Assembly (NCBI GenBank): GCA_034678805.1
Contig: JAXDBN010000276.1
Coordinates: forward strand, 1 to 14,897
Length of the DNA: 14,897 nt
Origin: PHAA01 sp034678805
GTDB lineage: Bacteria; Bacillota; Syntrophomonadia; Syntrophomonadales; Syntrophomonadaceae
Direction of reading: 5' to 3'
The position numbers and the translations under genes were made by a program. The notes under the pieces were generated by a model that searched no databases, was not told where the DNA came from, and was given only the letters and a program-made list of their open reading frames with translations. Shown in pieces: positions 1 to 6,647 of this stretch (position 1 is the first letter of the stretch; the number at the start of each line of letters is the position of its first letter).

Positions 1-877
1 TATCAACAAGTGACAAACCATGAATGTTTTCTCCTTCATACCAACGCCGGGCTAACTGGGCCAGTTCCAGGTTCTCCTGCCGACCGGTTACCTTGTAAGC
101 CTGCCAGTTGGCAAAAACCATGGAAGCGGCATCAACCGGCTGCTGGTCAAATAACGGCACCTTTCCTCCCCGCAGGTACCAGCCGTGATTACCAATAATG
201 CTTAAGTAACCGGGCTTAAAAACCACATCATTTAAAAAACCGAGACTTTCTTCAGCGATTTTCAAACATTTTTCATCACCATTAAATTCATAGGTGCAAA
301 GTAAAGCGTGAGGCAGTATGCCATTGCAGTAGGTGAGGTAATTTTCAAACCACCGCCAATTGCGACCGCGGGTATTCTCGTACAGACTAACCAGAAAGCC
401 GGAAAGCCGCTTTATGATATGCCTCAATACACTGGCAGGACAGGGTACAATGCCGTTGCAGAGGCCTACCAATGTATAGGCTATAGCCCGTGGTGAGGAA
501 AAATGGGTAAGGTCAGCCAGTTTGTTCAAAATCAACCGTCCGGCAACAGATGCCAGGTCCGGCCATTGGGAGCGGGTGGCGGCACTGCAGGCCATAATCG
601 CCCGGCCTATACTATCCTCTGAATCGAAGCGGGAATAGTAAATTCCGTCCAGGAGGAAATTACTCCACACCCCATCCGGCCGCTGCGCCTTGGCTAGAAA
701 ATTCAGGTACCTTTTGGCATAAAAGTGGGCTTCGTTTTCCATATATAGAGCAGCCATCAGAGCCCTGGCGTTGTCATCCAGCGTATAACCGCTCTGGGAA
801 TCCGGGCTAGCCAACCGCGAAAATTGCAGCATGCCTATTTCATCGGACATATTCAGAAGATGGCTATAATTTAGCAT
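1..877 (-). CDS. (alpha/alpha)6-toroid protein associated with glycosyltransferases (partial, C-terminus beyond window)
   Basis: Open frame of 292 codons that runs off the left edge. It begins at an ATG inside the end of the GT4 gene (14-nt overlap), so the two are probably translationally coupled; a weak GCAGG lies about 8 nt upstream. The visible protein has no signal peptide or membrane segment. Its motifs are YTLDDNARALMAA (about residues 28-40), EDSIGRAIMA (about 81-90), NWRWFENYLTYCNGILPHAL (about 166-185) and DQQPVDAASMVFA (about 240-252). From memory, such DDNARAL / WRWFE..LTY / QQP motifs mark a helical toroid (six-hairpin glycosidase-like) domain found beside or fused to GT4 glycosyltransferases in mannose-glycan clusters. 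Whether it has catalytic activity is unknown to me. The role in glycan assembly or trimming is inferred from the neighbours. The open frame is secure and the fold is likely. Confidence 0.75.
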   Translation of the reverse strand, partial: MLNYSHLLNMSDEIGMLQFSRLASPDSQSGYTLDDNARALMAALYMENEAHFYAKRYLNFLAKAQRPDGVWSNFLLDGIYYSRFDSEDSIGRAIMACSAATRSQWPDLASVAGRLILNKLADLTHFSSPRAIAYTLVGLCNGIVPCPASVLRHIIKRLSGFLVSLYENTRGRNWRWFENYLTYCNGILPHALLCTYEFNGDEKCLKIAEESLGFLNDVVFKPGYLSIIGNHGWYLRGGKVPLFDQQPVDAASMVFANWQAYKVTGRQENLELAQLARRWYEGENIHGLSLVD

Positions 878-2042
878 AAACCGGCCTGCTTTCTTCATCT
901 CCTGCGGCGGAATAACTCAATATCTGCCGGAAAAAGCGGCTGTATTGTTTGCCGACATTAGGCCAGGTCCAACCTTCGCCCAGCTCCAGAGCTTTCTTTT
1001 GCAGCTTCTTCTGCAGACCCCGGTCAGCCAGGATTATTTCCAGCAACTCAGCCATTTCCCGTGGTTCAGTACCCCGAGATAGAAGCCCCCGTCCATTATC
1101 CAGTGCTTCCCGGGCGTAAGCATAGGGGGTTGAAACGATAGCCCGGCCGCAGCCCATAGCAAAAGCCATGGTACCGCTGACCGCCTGGTCCATATTGGGA
1201 TAGGGACTAAGGTAAATGTCGGTCATATACAGGTACTCGCCCAGTTCTTTGTCGCTCAGGAATTTATTGATAAAGATGACATTATCCTTGATGTTCAGCT
1301 TCTCCACCAGGTCGATCAGCATTTGCCGGTAGCGTTCCCCTTCATATTTTTGCAGCATAGGGTGGGTTTGCCCCAGGATCATATAGCGTACCGAAGGATG
1401 GCGGGGAATGATCTCTGCTACCGCCTGAATACCCAGTTCCAGCCCTTTACCGGGGCCGATCAATCCAAAAGTGCTGATAACCTCACATCCGACCAGATTG
1501 TGTTTCATCTTCAGTCGGCTTTGCGGGTAGCGTTTAAATTCCGGCACCCCGTGTGCTATTACGGTCAGTAATTCGGGAGGAGCCTCATAAAGATCGATGA
1601 GCAATTGGGCCGACAGCCTGGTCATACAGATAATGCCTGCGGCTCGCTGGCAGAGGTCGTTCAGGATCTGTTTTTGCCGTTTGGAAGGCAGAGGCAATAC
1701 GGTATGAGTTATTAAAACGAAGGGTTTGCGCAGCAATTTTATCATAGCCTGGATATATTCCCCGTCGTCCCCGCCGTAAATCCCATATTCATGTTGAATA
1801 ATAAGCAGGTCGATGTCAGGGCGATTGTTGATGTAATCTACCGCCGCAGCGTAGTCACCCAACCTGTGCTGCTTCATCTCCACGACAACTTCCGGCGGGT
1901 AATGGTAAGACGATTCGTCATCCGATATGGCCATTACCTGCACCCGATGTCCCTGTATGATCAAGCTGTTGCGCAGATCCATAGAGAATGTGGCAATACC
2001 GCACTGTTTGGGTGGGTAGGTTCCCAGATTTATGATATTCAA
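864..2042 (-). CDS. GT4-family glycosyltransferase, probable mannosyltransferase
   Basis: GT-B fold retaining glycosyltransferase, 392 residues from the chosen start. The N-terminal half has the acceptor-side pattern LGTYPPKQCGIATFSMDL. The C-terminal half has the donor-side glycine turn FGLIGPGKGLELGIQAV (about residue 192) and the SPYPNMDQAVSGTMAFAMGCGRAIVSTPYAYAREAL segment (about 279-313), which corresponds to the GT4 nucleotide-sugar and E-x7-E region. No membrane segment is visible, so it is cytosolic or peripheral. A longer reading starts at GTG 2051, but there AAGGAG abuts the codon with no spacer. TTG at 2042 sits 8 nt after AAGGAG and fits better, giving MNIINLGTYPP. It lies 104 bp after the phosphomannomutase gene and overlaps the next gene. 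A GDP-mannose donor is inferred from the upstream genes; linkage and acceptor cannot be told. Confidence 0.85.
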   Translation of the reverse strand: MNIINLGTYPPKQCGIATFSMDLRNSLIIQGHRVQVMAISDDESSYHYPPEVVVEMKQHRLGDYAAAVDYINNRPDIDLLIIQHEYGIYGGDDGEYIQAMIKLLRKPFVLITHTVLPLPSKRQKQILNDLCQRAAGIICMTRLSAQLLIDLYEAPPELLTVIAHGVPEFKRYPQSRLKMKHNLVGCEVISTFGLIGPGKGLELGIQAVAEIIPRHPSVRYMILGQTHPMLQKYEGERYRQMLIDLVEKLNIKDNVIFINKFLSDKELGEYLYMTDIYLSPYPNMDQAVSGTMAFAMGCGRAIVSTPYAYAREALDNGRGLLSRGTEPREMAELLEIILADRGLQKKLQKKALELGEGWTWPNVGKQYSRFFRQILSYSAAGDEESRPVYAKL

Positions 2043-2146
2043 TCTATCCACTCCTTATTTAAATTATTCACGGTCTCGGCATATATCATTTTATTATTCC
2101 CGCCAGAACCATAACTTAAACTTTGGAGCGATAAAAAGCAAAAAGA

Positions 2147-3514
2147 CTAAACAGCGGGCACGGCAAACCCGATATCATGCATGAATCGGAAGATGTCCTG
2201 CTGGATTTCATCCCGGGCCGCGGGCGTATCACCTTCACAGCGGAATATGATTTCGGGACCGGTATTGGAAGCGCGCACCAGACCCCAGCCATGGGGGAAT
2301 AGGATGCGGGCCCCATCGATGTCGATGACCTCATGTGTCTTTCGGAAATGTTCCAGCACTTTCTGCACCACCTCGAACTTTTCAGTATCAGTGCTGTGCA
2401 GCCGGATTTCCGGTGTAGCATAATAATGCGGCACATCGCTTAACATTTCGGTTATAGTCTTATCACTATTCGATAATAGTTGTATTAAGCGTGCCCCGGC
2501 ATACAAGGCATCATCAAAACCGTAATAATCATCGGCAAAAAAGATATGCCCTGACATTTCGCCGGTAAAGACGGCTTTTATTTCTTTCATTTTGGCTTTA
2601 ATAAGAGAATGGCCCGTCTTATAAATTATCGGTACCCCACCCAGCCGCTCGATCTCATCCACCAAACTCTGCGAGCATTTGACCTCTACCAGGCACTGGG
2701 TGCCGGGATAGCGGGGGAGTATATCCCGCCAAAATAACACCATTAACATGTCGCCCCAAATCAGGTTGCTCTCCTTGTCGACCACCCCAATCCGGTCGCC
2801 ATCCCCGTCGATACCGATGCCGATGTCAGCATCCTGTAGCTGAACTTCCCTTATCAAGTCCTGCATATTCTCGGCTTTTACCGGATCAGGATGATGATTG
2901 GGAAAAGCCGGATCAGAATCGCAATAGAGTTCAGTAACCTCACAGCCCAGCTGACGGTATAGGCGGCCGGCAAACAATGAAGCGGTGCCATTGCCGCAAT
3001 CCACTGCGATTTTGACGGGACGAGGTCCCAGCTTGATTTTAGTATTAATCATGTTTATGTAATCGTCAGTTATATCATATTCTTCCAGTAAACCGGGAAT
3101 GCCTGAAATAAAAGCCTTTTCTTCGACCAGGCGGCGGATGTCCTGAATCTGGTCTCCATAAATAGTGGAATCCCCCATCAGCAGCTTGCAGCCGTTATAT
3201 TCGGATCCATTGTGGCTGGCGGTGATCATTATCCCTGCGCCGATATCCAAATGCCGGGCGGCATAATATAACATAGGTGAAACCACCAGGCCCAGGTCAA
3301 TCACGTCGCAGCCTGATGCCAGCAGGGCATTTACGATAATATCCCGAAAAAGCGGAGACGACTGGCGGTTGTCGCGGCCCACCAACATCCTGGTATAGCC
3401 GTGTTGGCTCGCATAGACGGCAAAAGCCCTGGCAATATCGCCGATTGTTTCCGCGCTTAATTCCTGGTCAACCACTCCCCGAATATCGTACTGGCGAAAA
3501 ATATTACTATTAAT
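2147..3514 (-). CDS. Phosphomannomutase/phosphoglucomutase (alpha-D-phosphohexomutase), apparent ATT start
   Basis: Interconverts mannose-6-phosphate and mannose-1-phosphate (probably also the glucose forms), feeding GDP-mannose synthesis by the upstream gene. All four active-site loops are visible, numbered from the start used here: TASHNGSEYNG with the catalytic serine (about 98-108), Mg-binding DGDGDR (about 236-241), sugar-binding GEMSGH (about 318-323) and phosphate-binding RASNTGPE near the C-terminus. The length of 455 residues matches bacterial AlgC-type enzymes. No usual start codon opens the full frame. GTG at 3475 would cut off the conserved FRQYDIRG and has no spacer to its GGGGAG. 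The frame continues upstream to ATT at 3514, 6 nt after AGGGGGAG, giving MNSNIFRQYDIRGVV, the normal family N-terminus. ATG at 3519 is out of frame. So either ATT is used or there is a sequence error. Confidence 0.9.
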   Translation of the reverse strand: MNSNIFRQYDIRGVVDQELSAETIGDIARAFAVYASQHGYTRMLVGRDNRQSSPLFRDIIVNALLASGCDVIDLGLVVSPMLYYAARHLDIGAGIMITASHNGSEYNGCKLLMGDSTIYGDQIQDIRRLVEEKAFISGIPGLLEEYDITDDYINMINTKIKLGPRPVKIAVDCGNGTASLFAGRLYRQLGCEVTELYCDSDPAFPNHHPDPVKAENMQDLIREVQLQDADIGIGIDGDGDRIGVVDKESNLIWGDMLMVLFWRDILPRYPGTQCLVEVKCSQSLVDEIERLGGVPIIYKTGHSLIKAKMKEIKAVFTGEMSGHIFFADDYYGFDDALYAGARLIQLLSNSDKTITEMLSDVPHYYATPEIRLHSTDTEKFEVVQKVLEHFRKTHEVIDIDGARILFPHGWGLVRASNTGPEIIFRCEGDTPAARDEIQQDIFRFMHDIGFAVPAV

Positions 3515-3549
3515 ATCATTCTCCCCCTGTCTTCCTTATTATATATGTG

Positions 3550-3574
3550 AGACTCAGAGCGCAGCGAAGAGTCT
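3550..3574 (+). repeat. Dispersed intergenic repeat, copy 1
   Basis: Copy of a short repeat with core CAGAGCGCAGCGAAGAGTCT. Its ends AGACTC (3550-3555) and GAGTCT (3569-3574) are exact inverted repeats, so the RNA can form a hairpin. It lies between the phosphomannomutase and guanylyltransferase genes. Confidence 0.75.
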
Positions 3575-3596
3575 GAATATCCTTGCTGCTAAGACG

Positions 3597-3623
3597 AGAT
3601 TCCTCGCTTCGCTCGGAATGACA
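3597..3623 (-). repeat. Dispersed intergenic repeat, copy 2 (inverted)
   Basis: A 27-nt copy on the minus strand (starts TGTCATTCCGAGCG, ends AGGAATCT). Its reverse complement is identical over all 27 nt to the copy at 4927-4953, so the two form an exact inverted pair around the guanylyltransferase gene. Confidence 0.8.
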
Positions 3624-3658
3624 CCGGAGTCTCCGCTTGGAATTACACCAAAGATGTA

Positions 3659-3681
3659 ATTCTGAACGCAGTGAAGAATCT
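3659..3681 (+). repeat. Dispersed intergenic repeat, copy 3
   Basis: Variant copy beginning ATTCTGAACGCAGTG and ending GAAGAATCT, in plus orientation. It matches the variant at 4869-4893 more closely than the CGAGCGAAGCG type. Confidence 0.7.
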
Positions 3682-3697
3682 ATTGCCCCGCAGGCGC

Positions 3698-3724
3698 TGT
3701 CACTCAGAGCGCAGCGAAGAGTCT
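3698..3724 (+). repeat. Dispersed intergenic repeat, copy 4
   Basis: Copy beginning TGTCACTCAGAGCGC and ending GAAGAGTCT, 18 nt before the stop-codon end of the guanylyltransferase gene. From CTCAGAGC to GAGTCT it is identical to copy 1. Confidence 0.75.
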
Positions 3725-3742
3725 AAAATGCATTATAAACAA

Positions 3743-4789
3743 TTATAGTAAATCCTGCCTGTTTTTTTGCTGCAGCAGTTCAACCAAATGACGGACATCC
3801 TGGGTGCGTTCACGGTCAGCCACCAGTACTACATTATCGGTTTCAACAACCAACAGGTTTTCCACCCCAAAAAGGACTACGGGTTTGCCATCTTGTTTGA
3901 CCAGGCAATCGCGGCTCTCCAGGGCCAGGACGTCACTTCCCATACACACATTGCGGGCTTCATCAGTATCCGAAATTTCAGCCAGGGCATTCCAATTGCC
4001 CAGATCACACCAGCCGAAATCCCCGGGTACTACCGCCATACGGTCGCTCTTCTCGGCTATGCCGTAATCAAGGCTTATATCAGGCAGGGTTGAGTAGGAT
4101 TGCAGGTAATGTTCATATCCGCCGCTAAGTTCGGAGAATATTTCCGGCAGGAAACGGGCAAATTCCTCCCGCAGGGTTTGGATCTTGCCTACATATATGC
4201 CTGAATTCCAGACATAACGGCCGGAATCCAGGTAGGAACGGGCAGTATCAAGGTCCGGTTTTTCCCTGAAGGAATCTACTCCAAAGATATCAGGAATCTC
4301 TCCGACCTCCCATTTGCTTTTCTCAATGTAACCATAACCGGTTTCCGGGCGGTTGGGAGCCACGCCGATAGTTGCGATCCGGTTTTGTTCGGCGGCCTGG
4401 CAGGCCTTCTCAACGGTTTGTATAAATCCTTGTTCATCAAGTACATGATGGTCAGAAGGGAAGATGCCCAGCACCGCATTCTCGTCGGTTATCCCACATT
4501 TGGCCAGGGCCATGGCCACGGCCGGGGCGGTATTTTTACCTTCGGGCTCACTCAAGATTTCTATCTTGTCAGCATCAGGATGCTTTTGTACCAACTCTTC
4601 GATTTCATGGCGAAGCTCATCGTTGGTGATGATCATTAATTTTTCCGCCCCGGCTTTAACTAAACGATCGATGGTATGGTCAAGCATAGTTCTATCAGCG
4701 ATAAATTTACAAAGTTGCTTGGGATGAGCACGGCGGCTTTCCGGCCATAATCGCAATCCCCGCCCACCAGCCAGAATTACAGAAATCAT
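3743..4789 (-). CDS. manC: Mannose-1-phosphate guanylyltransferase
   Basis: Makes GDP-mannose from mannose-1-phosphate and GTP in the cytosol. The 348 residues form the nucleotidyltransferase domain plus a short C-terminal helix region. There is no phosphomannose isomerase domain, so this is the short single-function type. Visible motifs: LAGGRGLRLWPESR (6-19, GTP binding), KQLCKF (24-29), FPSDHH (110-115, with the metal-binding aspartate), TGYGYI (150-155), FREKPD (174-179), WNSGIYV (194-200), DYGIAEKS (241-248) and DFGWCDLGNW (257-266). GGAGG lies 8 nt before ATG 4789, which supports this start. It lies 228 bp upstream of the phosphomannomutase gene that supplies its substrate, and is probably the first gene of the glycan operon. 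Dispersed repeats bracket it. Family call is firm; the symbol is by function. Confidence 0.94.
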   Translation of the reverse strand: MISVILAGGRGLRLWPESRRAHPKQLCKFIADRTMLDHTIDRLVKAGAEKLMIITNDELRHEIEELVQKHPDADKIEILSEPEGKNTAPAVAMALAKCGITDENAVLGIFPSDHHVLDEQGFIQTVEKACQAAEQNRIATIGVAPNRPETGYGYIEKSKWEVGEIPDIFGVDSFREKPDLDTARSYLDSGRYVWNSGIYVGKIQTLREEFARFLPEIFSELSGGYEHYLQSYSTLPDISLDYGIAEKSDRMAVVPGDFGWCDLGNWNALAEISDTDEARNVCMGSDVLALESRDCLVKQDGKPVVLFGVENLLVVETDNVVLVADRERTQDVRHLVELLQQKNRQDLL

Positions 4790-4868
4790 TTCCTATACCT
4801 CCATTTTGGGTGCACACAAAATTATTTTATGCTCACCGGAGGGATTTCATGCATCAAAACAGGGGAAT

Positions 4869-4893
4869 AGATTCTTCACTACGTTCAGAATGA
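4869..4893 (-). repeat. Dispersed intergenic repeat, copy 5 (inverted)
   Basis: Minus-strand copy beginning TCATTCTGAACGTAG and ending GAAGAATCT, lying 80 nt upstream of the guanylyltransferase start. Confidence 0.7.
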
Positions 4894-4902
4894 TAGCTTC
4901 GA

Positions 4903-4920
4903 TGTCATTCCGCGCAGAAT
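4903..4920 (+). repeat. Dispersed intergenic repeat, truncated copy 6
   Basis: TGTCATTCCGCGCAGAAT matches the start of the 27-nt unit for about 10 nt and then departs. It looks like a truncated or internally deleted copy directly before copy 7. Confidence 0.5.
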
Positions 4921-4926
4921 GTGTTG

Positions 4927-4953
4927 TGTCATTCCGAGCGAAGCGAGGAATCT
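4927..4953 (+). repeat. Dispersed intergenic repeat, copy 7
   Basis: Full 27-nt copy in plus orientation, identical to the reverse complement of 3597-3623. The core CGAGCGAAGCG is itself near-palindromic. Confidence 0.8.
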
Positions 4954-5031
4954 AAAAAACCTAAAATTGCCATAATTCTCACATTTTTTGTGAAAGCGAA
5001 GGAGTGAATTAATAGCGGTAGTGGGCTTTTA

Positions 5032-6189
5032 TTACAGAGCAGCGAAGGGTCCCTGTAACTGCTGGGGTTTAGGTCCATAGAACTGATAATAGGTGCATTG
5101 AATCCGACCGTTGTATAATTTCCGCTTTTTATCTGCCTGCCGGCCAAGGAATTTTTCCAGACTGGGGTGGGAGGTCAGCACATAGAAAGACCAGGTATCA
5201 AGATTTTTGAAAACACTGCCCATTTGACGATATAACTCTTCCACCTCGGCTCTGTCGGAAAGACGTTCTCCGTAGGGGGGATTAGTTATTAAAAATCCAT
5301 ATTTATAGCTAGATCGCAGATCCTTGAGCTCCTGGCGTTGAAAGGACAATAAATTTCCCAAGCCAGCTCGTTTGGAGTGATAACGGGCTAATTCAAGAGC
5401 CTGGCTGTCCAGGTCAAATCCCATTATACCAAGGGGTTGGCTGGCAAGGATGGAATCGCGGGCCTCTTCACGGGCCTGCTGCCAAACCTTGGCCGAAAGC
5501 TGGGGCCATTTCTCAGCGTCGAATTCTCGCTGTAAACCGGGGGCTATATTGCGGCCAATCAAGCCAGCCTCGATCGGAATGGTCCCCGAACCACAAAAGG
5601 GATCGATAAAGGCCCGATCGGCCCGCCAGCGGCTAAGTAATACCAGTGCCGCTGCCAGAGTCTCTTTCAATGGGGCTTCCCCGGTTAATTTACGATAGCC
5701 TCTTTTATGCAGACCAGCCCCGCTAGTATCGATAGTCAGGGTTGCCCGGTTTTTGAGCAGGGCGACCTCGATGCGATAACGGGGTCCCGTTTCCTTGAAC
5801 CATTTAACCGGATACTTCATCTTCATTTTTTCTACAATGGCCTTCTTAACGATAGCCTGGCAATCAGAAACGCTGAAAAGCTGTGACTGGATAGACTTGC
5901 CTTCAACCGGGAATTCTCCTGCCTCCGGAATCCAGTCAGCCCAGGGCAGTTGTTTGGTCCCTTCGAAGAGTTCCTCGAAGGAGCGGGCTTCAAATTCACC
6001 AACCTTCAAGAGAAGGCGATCCGCCGCACGCAGCCAGAGATTGCAGCGGGCAATGGCATCGATATCAGCATCAAACGAGACCCGCCCGTTTTCGGTTTGG
6101 AGACTCTGATAACCCAGCTTCTTTAGTTCATTGGCTACCACCGCTTCCAGACCGAAGGCGGAGGTGGCGATTAGATTTACCGTTTTCAT
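5032..6189 (-). CDS. ypsC: THUMP-domain class I rRNA guanine-N2 methyltransferase (YpsC/RlmL type)
   Basis: SAM-dependent RNA methyltransferase; relatives methylate guanine N2 in 23S rRNA (E. coli RlmL acts at G2445). 385 residues, the same length as I recall for Bacillus YpsC. Order: N-terminal ferredoxin-like part (MKTVNLIATSAFGLEAVVANEL), THUMP domain (about 45-155), linker HKRGYRKLTGEAPLKETLAAALV (161-183), SAM-binding motif I DPFCGSGT (196-203), motif II GFDLDSQALELAR (257-269) and catalytic motif IV NPPYGERL (303-310). There is no second methyltransferase domain like that of E. coli RlmKL. AAGGA stands 6 nt before ATG 6189. It is divergently oriented to the pilus operon and is a housekeeping gene unrelated to it. 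The last codons and stop overlap a decayed dispersed-repeat copy. The exact target base is unproven. Confidence 0.92.
   Translation of the reverse strand: MKTVNLIATSAFGLEAVVANELKKLGYQSLQTENGRVSFDADIDAIARCNLWLRAADRLLLKVGEFEARSFEELFEGTKQLPWADWIPEAGEFPVEGKSIQSQLFSVSDCQAIVKKAIVEKMKMKYPVKWFKETGPRYRIEVALLKNRATLTIDTSGAGLHKRGYRKLTGEAPLKETLAAALVLLSRWRADRAFIDPFCGSGTIPIEAGLIGRNIAPGLQREFDAEKWPQLSAKVWQQAREEARDSILASQPLGIMGFDLDSQALELARYHSKRAGLGNLLSFQRQELKDLRSSYKYGFLITNPPYGERLSDRAEVEELYRQMGSVFKNLDTWSFYVLTSHPSLEKFLGRQADKKRKLYNGRIQCTYYQFYGPKPQQLQGPFAAL
5035..5051 (+). repeat. Decayed dispersed repeat at the methyltransferase 3' end
   Basis: CAGAGCAGCGAAGGGTC resembles the repeat core CAGAGCGCAGCGAAGAGTC with a 2-nt deletion and one change. 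It encodes the final residues of the methyltransferase, next to its stop codon. Confidence 0.4.
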
Positions 6190-6342
6190 TTAATTTCCTT
6201 CCCTTAACACAATACTCACAAAATTATTCGTAGTATTAATTAGAACTATAGAACACACTTTACACCAAACCGGTTTTGAATGCGAATGGTTGATTATCGG
6301 GTTCGCGATGATGAAACGCGCAAAAGAGTATTCATAAACCGC
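6190..6342. other. Divergent intergenic region upstream of the pilus promoter
   Basis: AT-rich gap between the divergent methyltransferase gene and the pilus promoter. It contains the Shine-Dalgarno of the methyltransferase (minus strand) and must contain its promoter, but I cannot pick a convincing pair of hexamers. I see no ORF or strong hairpin. Confidence 0.5.
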
Positions 6343-6371
6343 TTGTCAAAAGCTATAGTTTTCTATAAAAT
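6343..6371 (+). promoter_or_regulatory. Probable sigma-A promoter of the riboswitch-tad operon
   Basis: -35 TTGTCA (6343-6348), a 17-nt spacer and -10 TAAAAT (6366-6371); each hexamer has one mismatch to consensus. Transcription would start near 6378, about 50 nt before the first aptamer. No transcript data; spacing and position are the argument. Confidence 0.55.
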
Positions 6372-6427
6372 ATTTCCATAATAGTAATACACAAAGTGCA
6401 TTTGGTATGATCTGCTATTGTTACTCC

Positions 6428-6515
6428 TATTCAGTTTAAGCAAAGCTGCCGAAAGGCAGGGACGCAAAGCCGCGGGTCTAAAGCTGGTAGGCCATGACAG
6501 CCAGGCTGCTGAATA
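6428..6515 (+). promoter_or_regulatory. GEMM-I (c-di-GMP-I class) riboswitch aptamer 1, A20 variant
   Basis: Closing helix P1 is an exact 7-bp pair, TATTCAG (6428-6434) with CTGAATA (6509-6515). P2 is CTGCC-GAAA-GGCAG (6446-6459), with the tetraloop that docks on P3. The conserved core GGGACGCAAAGCC and GGGTCTAA follow, then ATGACAGCC and GGCTGC. The bases before the conserved CAAA are AAG (6438-6440). Counting as in the Vibrio Vc2 structure, position 21 is G (6440) and position 20 is A (6439), where c-di-GMP aptamers normally have G. In Geobacter GEMM-Ib riboswitches, A at position 20 goes with recognition of 3',3'-cGAMP. A G:G opposition at the base of P2 (6445/6460) is a further deviation. 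Class membership is secure; the ligand is not. Confidence 0.9.
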
Positions 6516-6540
6516 TGGAGGAGTTTACTTTAATATTCAG
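6509..6540 (+). promoter_or_regulatory. Inter-aptamer hairpin competing with P1 of aptamer 1
   Basis: CTGAATAT (6509-6516) pairs exactly with ATATTCAG (6533-6540) across a 16-nt loop. Its left arm is the 3' strand of P1 of aptamer 1, so P1 and this hairpin cannot coexist. No U-run follows, so it is not a terminator itself. Confidence 0.55.
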
Positions 6541-6630
6541 TCTCGAAAAAAAGGCAAACCTGTCCGAAAGGCGGGGACGCAAAGCTAAGGGTCTACAACC
6601 GATTTGGTTACGACAGCCTGGTTGCCGAGA
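6541..6630 (+). promoter_or_regulatory. GEMM-I (c-di-GMP-I) riboswitch aptamer 2, canonical G20
   Basis: P1 pairs TCTCG (6541-6545) with CGAGA (6626-6630). AAGGCAAACC (6551-6560) gives the canonical G at position 20 (6553). P2 has a GAAA tetraloop (6566-6569), followed by GGGACGCAAAGC (6574-6585) and GGGTCT. The P3 hairpin is AACC-GATTT-GGTT, then ACGACAGCC and GGTTGCC. This matches the c-di-GMP-I consensus very closely. It lies 17 nt before the terminator stem and is therefore the likely direct controller of readthrough into the pilus operon. Confidence 0.95.
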
Positions 6631-6647
6631 GCAGAGATATGGGTTTG

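Noticed and set aside
2049..2051. GTG start for the GT4 gene
   Set aside because: AAGGAG runs directly into this codon with no spacer; TTG 2042 has the correct 8-nt spacing.
3550..3724. CRISPR array in the repeat cluster
   Set aside because: Copies differ in sequence and orientation, spacing is irregular, and no cas genes are present.
3597..4953. Composite transposon around the guanylyltransferase gene
   Set aside because: The inverted 27-mers are perfect, but no transposase or target-site duplication is visible and the same repeats occur outside the pair; kept only as a finding on repeats.
4979..4993. Terminator of the methyltransferase (TCACA-TTTTT-TGTGA)
   Set aside because: Only a 5-bp AT-rich stem, and no U-run follows in the minus-strand direction.
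6400..6425. Sigma-54 promoter (TTGGTATGATCTGC)
   Set aside because: The GG and GC elements are 8 nt apart instead of the required 10.
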